Assembly: GCF_003473485.1 (NCBI RefSeq)
Contig: NC_053043.1
Coordinates: 8,318,001 to 8,382,000, forward strand
Length of the DNA: 64,000 nucleotides
Reading direction: 5' to 3'
Source of the DNA: Medicago truncatula
Taxonomy: Eukaryota; Streptophyta; Magnoliopsida; Fabales; Fabaceae
Part shown: positions 35,626 to 48,200 of the stretch, in pieces
Position numbering within the stretch: position 1 is the first letter of the stretch
How the letters are laid out: each line of letters opens with the position of its first letter
Notes under the pieces: model-generated
What the model saw: only the letters and a program-made list of their open reading frames with translations
Database searches by the model: none
What the model was told of the DNA's origin: nothing
Position numbers and translations under genes: made by a program

Positions 35626-36535
35626 AGACATGACAACACAACCTACACCCGCCCCACCCCGATTTTAACGGGGAAAAGCCGTATTAACTAGGTCCGGGTG
35701 CGAGTGTGGAAAAAACCCATAGTTTTAATGTGGGGCCGGGGGATATTCACCCCACCCCGCACCCAACCCAAGTCCACACCTGTATATGCAAATTTTCCTT
35801 ATTACCCTTATTTTACTTAAATTAGCATGTGTATTTAAAAGATTTATTCGGTTTATATTCCGGACAAATAGATTTGTAATATATTTTATCCTAATGAGCT
35901 TAGTTCAGTTGGTAGGGGTATTGCATATTATATACAGGGGTCGGGGTTCGAACCCTGGACATCCCACTTCTCCACAATTTAATTGTATGAGTTCTAACCA
36001 CTAGGCTACCTGATAAAAAAAAAAATAAAATTTGTAATATATTTTTATCTTTATCCAGGAACCCATTAATTAACAGCCTATAAAAATAAAGAAATATTTG
36101 TTTTATTCCTCAAACCAAACCCGTCTTGAATCTTGATACCTACAAAGTTTGAGTTTGGCTGAATTCATGAATCCCAACGTTAATTCAAATTCAAATCACT
36201 CTTCTCACTCCAACACTCTTTCCAGCAATGCATCTCTTCAGTAAGTAATTGTTTTTCGTCTTCTTCTGTGTTCTTAAATTTTGCATGTTTTTATCTTGTC
36301 CTGTAAATTTCCATGTTTCTTCTTCAGTAATTATTATTTTTTTGTCATAGTTTTTGCAGGTGGGGGTTGGGGCAGGGTCGGAAAACCCGTCCCCGTTGGG
36401 GGTAGGTCTGGGGGTAAAGTTTCTATCTCCGTCGGGTTTGGGGATGGGGGTGGGGCTGAGTAGAGTGAAACGGGGTCGGGGTCAGGGCCGGGTATATGTT
36501 AAAACCTGTCCCGTCCCCGCCTTGTTGCCATGTCT
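35626..36535. mobile_element. hAT-like non-autonomous element with GC-rich subterminal repeats, host of a SINE
   Basis: AGACATGACAACA at the left and TTGTTGCCATGTCT at the right are inverted. Inside lie subterminal C/G-rich runs (CCCCACCCCG and GGGTCGGGG types) on opposite sides, a pattern seen in some plant hAT elements. A frame starting MNPNVNSNSNHSSHSN near 36168 may be the first exon of a lost transposase. The target duplication was not found; a LINE abuts the right end. Confidence 0.45.
35891..36029 (+). mobile_element. tRNA-derived SINE with 19-20 bp target duplication
   Basis: An A box (TTAGTTCAGTTGGTAGGG) and a B box (GGGGTTCGAACCC) about 40 bp apart mark a tRNA-like head. The body ends CTACCTGAT followed by A's. 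ATTTGTAATATATTTTATC (35872-35890) recurs at 36030-36049 with one extra T. Confidence 0.9.
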
Positions 36536-36880
36536 TTTTTTTTTTTTTTTAGCAAAAGCTGAGTTAATCCATTTCATTAATAATTATAGCGTACACATCA
36601 TGTGGAACATTATAAAAGATATGGGGGTTAGGATGAGATAAGGATGCTCTAGTTATGCTATGTGCAACTTTATTTGTTTGTCTTCGAATGAACGATACTA
36701 CAAAGTCGAAAGTAACCAAGAGACCCCTACACTGAACTAGCAGGTCCCCAAGCTCGTTGTGTAAAGGTGAAGAAGAATTTATGGCATCTGCAAGCAACTT
36801 GCTCTCTGTTTCAAACATAACATTGTTTAAATATATTGAGAGAAGTCCATTTATACCACCCATATTAATGACATGGCTGC
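36535..36880 (-). pseudogene. LINE 3' end with RNase H C-terminal part, minus strand
   Basis: A T-run at 36535-36550 is the poly(A) tail of a minus-strand element. The frame 36863-36564 reads LLADAINSSSPLHNELGDLL, VVSFIRRQTNKVAHSITRAS and ends IINEMD. The same ending (INNEMS) occurs in the copy at 7420-8384, so the two belong to one LINE lineage. It is 5'-truncated. Confidence 0.7.
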
Positions 36881-38182
36881 GGATGCTCTAAGTAGCAACA
36901 TAAGAGTTGTGATATTGTCTCAGCATGTTGAAAGTAGTCTATCTTTTGAAGGTCGAGCATGTTCCGTGTTTATTCCACCCTTTCTTCCAATTTTTTTTTT
37001 ACAAAAACTCTTTCTTCCAAAATTGTTCATCATTAAATTTGCCAATTATATTTGGCCATGGAATTGTAAGAATTGACGTCAAAACTTGAATCCGATGAAA
37101 CCAAAATGAAAAATAAAAAATTATCTTTGATATAAATTTAAAATTATGCACTAGAGTAGGAGAGAATTCATAAATAAATACTTATATATTTATCACAAAA
37201 CACTTGGTACAACATGTACCTAGCCTGAAATCTAAACAAACAGGAGAAAAATTGGAATCTGATTGAGACGAAAATGAAAAATAAAAGATTATGTTCAACA
37301 ATAATATATGATAAAAAAAAAATCATAAAATGCGAATTAATATAAACTTAGTTAATGGCATTTAAGGTTACACTTGAGCATCCACCCGCCCGGTGTTCAA
37401 TGGCCAGAGGCCATGAACTGTGAATATTTTTTGGAGTGTACCAAAGATATGCATGTATTTTTTTTTTTTTTTTGAGAGGGATATGCATGTATTTATAAAT
37501 TGCATTATATTATATTATGAGTGGTGATACATAGATCACTCAAGTGACATGTCCACGTGGTTCCTACACACAATGAAAGAGAGAATTGTGGTAAGAAGAA
37601 ATTCCTAAAATATCCCTGCCACATGGGAATGTACATGAGTAGTATAGAAAAAAGGTTGTCAACCAATACTTATTATTATATATTATATTATATTATAAGA
37701 GTAGTTGCGTCTTATAAAATAGGTTAAAGAGCATTCTTGTATATACTCCTTTTATAAAATGTATTATATTATAAGAGTAGTTGCGTCTTATAAATTGCAT
37801 TCTTAGATGATATTATTATTGAGTAGTATGGGGAAGATGATTTATGGTTTTCCATTCTTGAAAACTCAAGAGAGGATGTAATGTGAAGAGTTGTGTGATC
37901 AAAGTGCAGGGCTGTCAGTCAGAGCCATTAGCCAAGTAAAACTCTTGCTTTAGGTCCTAATTTATATTTTTTCTTAACTCGAGTGCGCGCGCATGCGTGC
38001 ACATGTGAGCGTACGCGTGTGTGCGAGAGGAGGAGCAACAACATTAATGATGACATAACAACAACATCTTTTAAATTAACGATTTTCACAAAAGTATTAA
38101 TTTTTTTAATCACAATTAAAATTAATAAATTTTATCTAAGATCGACAATATCTCAATAAAGATTATTTAAGTTGACTTTATT
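36881..38182. other. AT-rich intergenic DNA with two micro-insertions
   Basis: A CTTTCTTCCAA pair (36980-36990, 37010-37020) and the pair at 37446-37494 flank short T-run inserts. An alternating GC run lies near 37980-38030 (GTGCGCGCGCATGCG). No gene was found. Confidence 0.4.
37446..37494. repeat. Micro-insertion: T-run plus GAGAGG between 15-bp direct repeats
   Basis: GATATGCATGTATTT is perfect at 37446-37460 and 37480-37494. The insert is only T's and GAGAGG. Confidence 0.7.
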
Positions 38183-38776
38183 ATTCATTGAAAAAGAATT
38201 GTTAAAAGAAAATTAATCATGATAATTTAATAACTTCTGAAAACGCAATGAAAACGATCAAAAATTTCTTTTTCTAACAATAAAGAATATCATTTGTGTA
38301 AAAAATTAAAATAAAGAATATCATCAATTTTCGAATTTTATACACGCTAAAAACCTTACGTGAAAAACAAGCAAACCAATGTATCATATGGCAAGACACA
38401 TAATTAATTGTGATGAAAAAAAAAGGAAACAAACTTGTGTGAATCCAAAAAAATAGGAATCATTTTTTAGAAGGACTTATATTTTGACAAATTTTTAAAA
38501 GGACTAATCTCTCCTTTTATGATTTTCATAACAAAAAAAAAAGAACGTATTACTTAATGGCTAAGATAGAAAATCATAACATTGAAAAAGAATTGTTAAA
38601 AGAAAATGAATTATGATAGTTTAATAACTTCTGAAAACGCAATGAAAACGATCAGAAATTTCTTCTTCAACAATAAAGAATATACTCAATTCACGAATTT
38701 TATACACGTTAAAAACCTTACGTAAAAAACAAGCAAATCTGTGAAGTTCTTTAAAAAAAAAGCAAACCGGTGAAGT
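38183..38776 (+). repeat. Local direct duplication of a segment of about 180 bp, with a micro-insertion
   Basis: 38183-38380 and 38580-38740 share CATTGAAAAAGAATTG, ACTTCTGAAAACGCAATG and TTATACACG-TAAAAACC blocks in the same order. A micro-insertion (AAGCAAATCTGTGAAGT at 38731-38747 versus AAGCAAACCGGTGAAGT at 38760-38776, 15 of 17 matching) sits at the end of the second copy. Confidence 0.6.
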
Positions 38777-38929
38777 GAAACCTTTTCTTTTTTTGTTCTT
38801 GTTTTTTTAGTTTTCAATTTTACTATAAATAAGCTAACTACGGGCCAAGTTCAAATCACCACCTTTGAGTAAAAAAATAAGGTGCAAAATTGAAATATGA
38901 GTCTATTTTACTTCTTTTTCTTATTTGAG

Positions 38930-39830
38930 TCAAATTACTTTTTACGAACATTTATATGCCCTAGATTTTTTTAAGAGTAATGTTATTTATCGAGAGATAA
39001 TTTCGCGAAGTGGTCATAAAATGCATTTAGATAATGGAATTTTCGTCGACCGAAAAACATGTGGGTACGTAAATGTGTGTAATTTATGAGAGATAATATT
39101 TGGTAACTGACTTGTGTGTTGTTGGCCGAAAAACACGGGGTAAATGGATGTGTAGTTTATGTGACAATATTTTAGTAATCAATTTGTGATATTGTCGTAT
39201 GTATTTCTCTCACGAATTTAACAATAACCTTTATTTAATATGTAATCTATCAACCAAAAGAATTCTAAATTTGAATACAAATTAATCTCACTGAGGTCCG
39301 ATTAGTATGCACCAATCTTCGTTGAGTTTTAATTATCCTATTTTATGAAACGCACGAAAATAAATACTTTTAACTAAGGTTTTCATATGAAAGTAAAGTT
39401 TGATCTCTCGCTATTTAAACTCATCACATTTAAACTTTTCAAGTATTTTCTTTTCTTTTAAATGGTGACGGATACACTTTACCCTGTTATGTGAAATTTG
39501 TTCGTGGGAGGATCCATTCCCTTATGAAACATATTGATCAATAATTGATAGTTTATTATGAATTTTAAGAAAAAAAATAGCAATGGATATTAATAATGGT
39601 GATTTTTTTTGGGTATCAACCAGACATCCCTAATATTTTTACAGTTAATATAATTTATTTTTGGTTTAACCGTACTTTTAACCCTTCAAATATTGTGATT
39701 GTACATCAATTTTGGCTCTTATGTTTTCCCATTTGTGAGTAAAAGAGTTTAATAAATGGTAAAGTTAAAAGAAAAAACTACGTCAAATTCCTTGATGTTC
39801 ATTTTATATATAAGATTATGGTAATTTTAT
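38930..39830 (+). repeat. Copy 1 of a segmental duplication of about 0.9-1.05 kb
   Basis: Collinear with 43730-44783 over TTTATCGAGAGATAATTT, CCGAAAAACATGTG, AAATGGATGTGTAGTTTATG and TGGTGACGGATACACTTTACC. Copy 1 is itself bracketed by direct repeats of about 76 bp (38849-38925 and 39839-39915; core GGTGCAAAATTGAAATATGA). Confidence 0.75.
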
Positions 39831-39915
39831 ATATTGCTTGAGTTCAAACCATCACCTTTGAGTAAATATAAGGTGCAAAATTGAAATATGAGTCTATTTT
39901 ACTTCTTTTTCTTTT

Positions 39916-41462
39916 GGGTTGTGCTAACAAGTAGTGATAGGTTGACCATTCTATGTGGCATATTAATAATATACACCCCTATGTGGTATGAGAAATTTTG
40001 TCTATTAATAATATTTTAACTTTTAAAAAGTTAAATTTTTCACTTTTCATTATTTCTCAAAGCAATATTTTTATTTTTATCCTCTTAACCAATGATCTAA
40101 AGACACTCTTTAATATTTTCCTCTTTTTAGTCATTTATAAATACCAACTCTTTTATAACCCAACTATGGGTTTCTCTAAAAAAAGAACTAAAAAATTAAC
40201 TATGGGTTACATGGTCACCAAACTATTAACTCATCGAACATTATTAACTCATCAAACACGAAGTAGTTTGGTTTGGGTAATAAATTATGATTTCGCAACT
40301 AAGAACACATGTACTTAAGCTGCTTGAAAAAGTTGTTAATTTTATTTTGATAATTTGATAATATAGTTTAAAATTTTTATGGGTTAATCTTAAAGTGTAA
40401 ATTTAATTATAATCAAATTATAATCAGTACTAAAATTTAGTCTAAACGTTGAAATTTTCATGTAATAGGATCAGACCCGGCTCTGGGGGGTGCAAAGCAA
40501 ACAGCTCAACAGAGCTGGGCCTCCCTCAGTCATGGGCCTCAATTTTTTTTTAATACCCACTAGTACTACTGCCCTCCAATTTTTTTTTAATACCCCCCAG
40601 CCATTTTCTGTCCCCTTGTTTTAGCCTTTTAGGCCTATTAGAATTAGGTCCTCTTGCTTTTGGTGTTAGGTGGGGGTTCCGCCACCTTATATTTATCTTT
40701 TAAAAAATATAAATAGATCATTGCTTTTTTAAAAAAAATACGTTTTGATTTTATCACTGATCTCTTTTCATTTCCAGAACTGAGCCTCCGAATTTTTAGG
40801 GACGGTCCTGAATAAGATATAGTTTAATTTTTTTCTTGGAATTCTTAAAAGGTTATTTTACCCAACCTAATTCAAAGATGATATTATTATCCTTTCACTT
40901 TTGGTTACATTGTATTTTGAAGAAACATAAAGTTGTCAAATCCACCCATAACAACAATAGAATGTAATGACACACAATACTCCCTCATTAGATCTTTCTC
41001 CCAAGCCAACAAATTCTGCCGCTATTTCCAAGCCTCACCACCTTCCCTCCAACTTAAAGGGAACATATCCGAAACAATCACGCGATTAAATCTGAATTTC
41101 AAAAGCCCTCCATCCGACTAAAGATCCCATCAAAATAAAGTGTTTGTGTTATCTTCCACCTTGTATGTTATTGGTAAACAAGCTTCCAACCCCCTTCACC
41201 TGCCCAACCTTCGATGCTAATCAATTTTTTTCCACCAAACTGAGGTAAAAAGGAGAGTCTATGGAAAAATAAACATTAATTTTTTTAGTCATAAAAAAAA
41301 AAACTTATTTTATAATATTTCATGAACGAGGATAGCCTATGATGCTTATTGCCAAGTACAACCCTAAGCTCTGCCCTAATGAATTCTATTTGTGTGCTGG
41401 GCTTGATTTTTTTACTAGAGACTTTAATGAAAAAACGTGAAAGCATAGAAAGAAAAAAAAAA
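39916..41462. other. Intergenic DNA with a possible old transposon
   Basis: The stretch 40470-40820 (CAGACCCGGCTCTGG to GGGACGGTCCTG) looks like a decayed DNA transposon. The frame 40933-41121 has no known domain. No gene call is justified. Confidence 0.35.
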
Positions 41463-41487
41463 TGCGGTGAGCGTGGATCGAACACGC

Positions 41488-41530
<43 letters not shown>

Positions 41531-41535
41531 CCCGC
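41463..41535 (-). tRNA. tRNA-Phe (GAA), intronless
   Basis: On the minus strand the 73-nt gene starts GCGGGGATAGCTCAGTTGGG and ends in TCACCGCA. The acceptor, D (GCTC/GAGC), anticodon (TCAGA/TCTGA) and T (GCGTG/CACGC) stems form, and the anticodon loop CTGAAGA carries GAA. An internal A box (TAGCTCAGTTGG) and B box (GTTCGATCC) are present. A T-run immediately downstream is the pol III terminator, and a CAA motif precedes the 5' end. It agrees with the plant nuclear tRNA-Phe sequence as I recall it, including the unpaired G5-A68 position. Confidence 0.97.
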
Positions 41536-41539
41536 ATGT

Positions 41540-43725
41540 TGATTTGTTTTACTATTTTCCTATTATTATTAATAAATTACCCCAAAAAAAATACACCATG
41601 CTGGTACTTTTTTGGTGAAAAATAATAAGCAAGTGATTTTTCCGATAAATACATGTAATTTTTTTTTAATAATGTGTCGTGTTAAATAGATGAATTCAAA
41701 TTGAATATTCTTCTTTTTACCGTCAAACACAGCAAAAGTTGTTGTTTTTTTATTTTATTTATCTTTTCTACTGATTGTAAATTTCTTTATTACTATTGTT
41801 ACAAATGTAACATTGCCATGGAGTGTCCAATTTTGTTAAGTAGTAATTTTTTTTTCTCAAGCCTAATTTACTGGTGGATTAGTACTGAGGAAAACCATTT
41901 TTTCAAATACATGACAAGTACTATAAAATGTCTCATAAGACTTTTTCTTGCGCAAACAACTTTTTATTTTTTACCGGACCGTTTCAAAGTATCTGCTATT
42001 TTTTAAAAAAAGTATATTAAGGATGAGTCGGATAACTCGAGAGTTAATTTTAGCCTATCATGACTTGAAATTATGGGTGAAAATAGGTCAGACAAGTAAT
42101 ACTTAGTTTATAAAAATGAAGTTTGAACTTCTATTATCATCTGTCAAAAACTTTAATTTAAGTTTGACTTAATATGACCTTTTTAAAATCTTTCCTGGAT
42201 TATTAGCTTGTTTAAAAATCTATATTTTTTGTTAAAACTTTTAAAAATACCATTTAAATTTTTTCTAAAACGGCTAATAGGCCAACAAATTAAATATCAT
42301 GAATTTTGTGTTAAACTTTTTTTTTTTGAGAGGGAATTTTGTGTTAAACTTTTATTTTTTATTTTTTGTAAAAAATTCGAGTGAGACTATTTTACTTTTA
42401 CTAAATGAGATGAGATAGGCATAACCAAACTTGCAAGTAGAGGAGACCATAGTCCGAGTCGATTAGTAATTGCTCACCTAATCACAAATTACTCTATCAA
42501 GTAAATTACTTTGGATATAGTGCGTTAGCATTTTCATTTTTCATGAGTTGAGATAAGTAGACATGCGATATAATCTATTACTTTGGATTATTATTATTAC
42601 GAGGAACAACAAGATAGTGATAACTTTTAAAGAAATGTTAATCGGTGCTCCGGGATACTTGTTAAGGAATTATATAAGGAAATATTATTTTGGAAATTAT
42701 GTATTCTACTTTTTGAAAGTTAAAATGGTGTTCTTTTTAATGCAAAACTTGAATTTTCTTTCTACTTTTAGTTCCTTAACTAGTGCCCCGAGGGTACTGG
42801 TTAACAACACCTTAACTTTTAAGATAACTTTCAATTTTCTTTTTATTAACATGAAACAAGAGAAAGAGAAGAAAGAAAAGAGAGTAAGAATATAATATAA
42901 ATATGAGAGAGAATTGTCCAAAAATTATCACAAAATAGTTATATAAATATCATTTTTCATACATTATTCGGTTAATCCGGCCTCCTTCTCCACGCCATCT
43001 GCTAATCTTCTTAGGGAATACTCCTTAATTTGAAACCGACTAGATAAGCGCGTGTGTGTAAAGTCTAACGCATTTGTTTGGTTTCAGTTGAAAGCAGTTT
43101 GTCATTTTCCACAGAAACTTCCATTCGAGTGATGCCACCAATCTCAAAGTGCTTAAATACACATAAACATATACTCACCAATGGTAACTCTCAAACGAGG
43201 TGTAAGCATGAGAGGAAACTCAGACATGCGAATATGTCTATGTGGCAATCCATGTCTTCATTTTATTGGTTGTTAAACTTGTGTTCACGTGCATGGTTAA
43301 AGTATTTGAACCTGAATATATGTAAGAGAATTTATTTGCCCTGCGTAATGTATATTGGCTTGGCTCTATAACAAAGAGAGTGGAATACGGAGCTATATTC
43401 ATTGTTCCTTTCTTTAAACACATTTAAGTTTGCTTATGTCATTCTTTTTAATTTCACCTTATTTGACCATGTCTTTAAGTCCACATTTTCCTTATACCCC
43501 TGCAACTTTCCTTATATATACTTTTGTTATTTTTACATTCCAATGGTTAGGTTAATGTGCTGTTTTTACTATGTAACTTTCAAATTTCACATCACAACTA
43601 TTTAGGGCATGTTTAATAATTTCATCGTGATTCTAACAAATTTACCGTGACATCAAATGTACACAAAATTCTATAGTTAATTTTATTTCTTTTGATTGCA
43701 AATTTTTAGATTTCTTTTTTAAATT
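41540..43725. other. AT-rich intergenic DNA
   Basis: Contains the micro-insertion at 42301-42353. Short frames (42563-42895, 43078-43371) carry no domain I recognise. Confidence 0.4.
42301..42353. repeat. Micro-insertion: T-run plus GAGAGG between 20-bp direct repeats
   Basis: GAATTTTGTGTTAAACTTTT is perfect at 42301-42320 and 42334-42353, with 13 bp between (T's plus GAGAGG). It is the longest flanking duplication of the class. Confidence 0.75.
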
Positions 43726-43729
43726 TCTC

Positions 43730-44783
43730 TTGAGTCAAATTACTTATTAGGAACATTTATATGCCCTAGTTTTTTTTAAGAGGAATGTTATTTATCGAGA
43801 GATAATTTTACGAAATGGTCATGAAATGCATTTAGCTAATGAAATTTTTGTTGGCCGAAAAACATGTGTGTAAATGAGTATAATTTATGAGATAATATTC
43901 GATAACTGACTTGTCTATTGGTCGGAAAACACGGGACAAATGGATGTGTAGTTTATGCGCCAGTATTTTCGTAACCGATTTATGATATTGTCGTGTCTAT
44001 TTCTCTCGCGACAAGTAGCAATAACCATTATTTAATGTATAATCTATTAGCCAAAAGAACTCTAAATTTGAATACAAATCTATGTCTAATTAGTACGCGA
44101 CAATCTCCGCCGACTTTTAATTATCCTATCTTATGAAACGTGCGAAAATGAATACTTTTAACTAGGGTTTTCACATGAAAGTAAAGTGTGATCTCTGGCT
44201 ATTTAAACTTCTCAAGTATTTTTATTTTCTTTCAAATGGTGACGGATACACTTTACCCTCTTATTTGAAAATTGTCTATGAGAGGATCCATTCCCTTATG
44301 AAACACGTTGATCAATAATCGATATTTATTATGAATTTTAAGAAAAAAAATAGCAATGTATATTTCTATTGGTTTTTTTTTTTTTTTTGGAATCAACCAT
44401 ACATCCCTAATGTTATTACAGTTAATATGGACTATTTGGAATTGCATTTTTAGATCTTACATGAGCATTAATTCCTTGTACCCTTTTTATTCAAAATAAA
44501 ATCCTTCTTGTATCTTGAGCAATATATTTCATTTTGATTTGTTCAAAAAAAAAAAAAACCTCCTTGTATCATTTCAATAATTTATCATTGGTTTAACCGT
44601 ACTTTTAACCCTTCAAATATTGTGATTGTATGATTTTGTCCCTTTACTTATTTTAGGGAAATTTTGCTTCTTATGTTTTCCCTTTTGTGAGTAAAAGAGT
44701 TTAATAAATAATAAAGTTAAAAGAAAAAACTACATCAAATTCCTTGATGTTCAATTTATATATATAAGATTATGGTAATTTTA
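43730..44783 (+). repeat. Copy 2 of the segmental duplication
   Basis: Collinear with 38930-39830 but with about 120-150 extra bp near 44430-44580. Within that stretch a 12-bp imperfect duplication (CCTTCTTGTATC at 44503-44514, CCTCCTTGTATC at 44559-44570) flanks an insert ending GTTC-A(14). The copy ends about 420 bp before the GARP gene start. Confidence 0.75.
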
Positions 44784-45204
44784 CTGTTGATGTTCTTGTC
44801 AACTGTATTTTTTAATGATAAATATACGATGATTCGTTTCCTTAAGAGACAAAGAATGTCTAGAAAAGACCCAAAGAATGTCTAAAGAAAATGATATCTC
44901 AAAGACTTCTGCCCCATTCACCTTTTTAACCTTTCATTTTCACCAATCATGAAGGCATTTTTGAACATTTTTTTCCTTCAGAGTTTCAGTGTCAGAAATT
45001 TTCCATTTATCCATCGAAACTCTTTAGGACTAAATTGACCATTTGGGCACAAAAAAGCTGCACTAAACGACAAGCATTTTCTGCTGTATAACGTTACTTA
45101 GTATTTATTCTCTTTTGTTTCTTCATAAGACCACCTTCACCACTCCTTCCCTTCCCTTCTCAATAAAAACAGAGAAAATAAAATGCAATAAGCATATAAA
45201 TTCA

Positions 45205-48200
45205 ATGAAGGGTAGTGAAACTGAAATCTCTCTCAAACCATCCCAAAAAACTATGTCTTCATCTTCTTCTTCTTCTTCTCCTAGTAGCGGAGTTGTGGAC
45301 ACTAACCCTTCACAACCTTCTGATGTGCCAATTTTTCGCCGCCGTTTAGATTCTGATCAGACTCCAGAGATGAGTCTAAAAGCACCTGTGGTGAGACCTT
45401 ATGTTCGATCAAAGTTGCCTCGGCTTCGTTGGACACCAGATCTTCACCGTTGCTTTGTGCATGCAGTTCAAAGGCTTGGAGGAGAAGATAGTAAGCTACA
45501 CTAGTTCTTTTTATCAATATTATACACTTAGATCCTATTTTTTAATTTAAATTTCTCTCTATATATAATAATCACAAATGATTGATCATGTCTTAAAAAA
45601 AATCTTGACTTTCAATTGCCACTAACATAACATCTACTATTAAAAAAATCATTCCTTTGTTGTTAATTTGACTAGAAAACATTATTTTTGGTTTTAATAA
45701 TTTACATGTATGTTTTATATTACAGGGGCTACACCAAAGATGGTTTTAACCCTAATGAATGTTAAGGGGCTTACTATATCTCATGTCAAAAGCCACCTTC
45801 AGGTACTCTTTCTCTTCATATATAAATAATTAACCACTAAAAATGATTGATTAATAAAAATACCATCTTTTTCACCTCTTGCTAACTAATTACCTTCTTT
45901 ATGTTTGTTTTTTTAAATAAATAAAAATAATAATTTTGTAAATCCTAAAATTTTGAAATATCAATGTTTTTGTTGGCAGATGTACAGGAGCATGAAACAA
46001 GAGCAGATGATTGAAGGTATTACTAATATTAATTGTGCTATAGTACTGTTAATTAAATGCATGTTATCATGTCACGGAAACACATGTATGCATCTTTGTA
46101 AATGGAAGAAATAGGTTGATGAAGATTACATTAGACATATTGTTTGGTACAATAGAGGAAATTAGATCTGTGAAAATAAAGGAACAAAACAAGAAATAGG
46201 TGTACGTAAGCATAACTGGTTGATTCTTTATTCCGTGACCAAGATAGAGAAAAGTAACGTCAAATATTCTTCCAGATTTTGTTCCTAGAAAAATACATCA
46301 TTTTTTGTTGGACTGCTACTCTACTTTCGTCATATCAGAGTTGTCTCACACTCAAATTTTTTCCCAAAGAAATTATAAACCTCAATAAACGTGGTAGAAG
46401 TAGATTTTTAGGCACATGTTAAACATTAAATTTTTTACCATTAATGATAAGTATTAATTGAAAAAAATTAATATTGAATTTTCTGAACAATAAATTAACA
46501 CAATTTTCGATACAACATTTCTATTAGTGGAAAGGTTAACATTTCCCATTTTTTTTATTATAGGGAAAGGTTAACGAGTGTAAAAAAATTTAGATGGTAA
46601 GTTTTTATAAAAATTTGTGTATTCGATGCATTGAGAATTGAAATGTTTGACTTTATTAAAGAATAATTACTTAAAAAACTTTGCGCATTTTTTGTTGTAC
46701 AAAAACTTTGTGCATTTTAACCTTGATGAAGTATGTTATTTTTATGTAGATATTCAGTTTCATACTTTAGATATGTTAAAATATTATTTACTAAAATGTT
46801 TACAAAATATCTAAATAGTGAAATTTGATTGGATGTTTGTATAAAACTATTTTACACTATTAGTATTTACAAATTAAAATTTACATATATAAATTATGAG
46901 GGAACTTCTACGGTACACCTCACAAATTGAGGTGTACCGGTACTCCTTGCTTCATAAATTGATAAATTTATGATTATTTTAGGAAGTAAAAAGCTATTTG
47001 TCAAGGTTATCCTTTAGAATACATCATTGAAGAAAAACATAATTTCATTGTTTATATGAATCATATTAAATTTTTAACATTACTCATAAAAAATAATCAA
47101 TAATCTTCATTATGGGTAATAAAAATTCAAAAAAATTAAATTTTATTTCGTCGCTTTTGGTAAATAAGATTTAATTTTTATAATTGTAAATGATAGATTT
47201 CTTCAAAAAAACAACTCATTTGATTAATAATTTAACAATTTGGTGTATCGGTACAATCAAATATTTAGGTGTACCATAAAATTTGCCAAATTATGATAGT
47301 TCCAGTTTTTTGAATATGTTCCCTATTTATCTGTTATTGTTATTCTGTAGATTGGTTTTTTTTTTCTCTGAGTCGTGGTTGTAATTATACTTTTATCAAG
47401 TCTGATCCGATACATCTTGTGCTGGTAGGACATGCTTCGGTTGTTTAATATATTTCTACTTTTGCCGGTTAAAAAAATATACATAGAGTGCTTGAAACAT
47501 CTTTACAAATATCTAGAATGTAATGTGTGATTCAATGGATGTAAAATAATTAAATGATAGTCTAAGACTGCATGCATACAAATTAAATTCATTCATAATA
47601 TATCTTATAACATCAGAATTGTAATAGAGTAATTTGATATAAGCTTACATATTTACCAGCTGCAAAGAGAAAGGACATGGCAGCTGGTTTATCAGTTTCA
47701 GCAATCTCCTCAGCCCTTGTTCCTAGCTACCAACTGAGTCATGGCCAAAGAATGTAATTCTCCAAACTTTTTTTTTTATTCCTCCCTTCTCGCTTATAAT
47801 TCTTTGAACTTTATATTTTGCATTATAATTTCTGAATTTTTTTCATGCTCTTCTCTTCTTTACAATGCTTATAATTTTAGAAATGCTCTCTTAATTATTC
47901 CAGGGGTGCTTATTGGCTAGAGTCTTTCAATGGAACTCAAGGTAATCAATCAATTGTGATCTGTAACGGGGATGAGCAGAAGATGCACACTTACATCCTC
48001 TTTGATGGTATTCTCAAAGGCCAGACTGTCCAAGTACGTAAATCATTCCTCTCAATTAGTCTCTCCTTTCTACATATACTAATACTATGTTGAGATAAAA
48101 ATATTTATATAAACGAACAAGTGATTGGACATTAGTTCTGTATAATAATAAATAAATATATATTTTGAAGATAATTTAAATTTTGAAGAGTCTTGCTAAC

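Noticed and set aside
37980..38035. GTGCGCGCGCATGCG alternating purine-pyrimidine tract as a regulatory Z-DNA site
   Set aside because: Short and isolated, with no gene nearby; treated as simple sequence.
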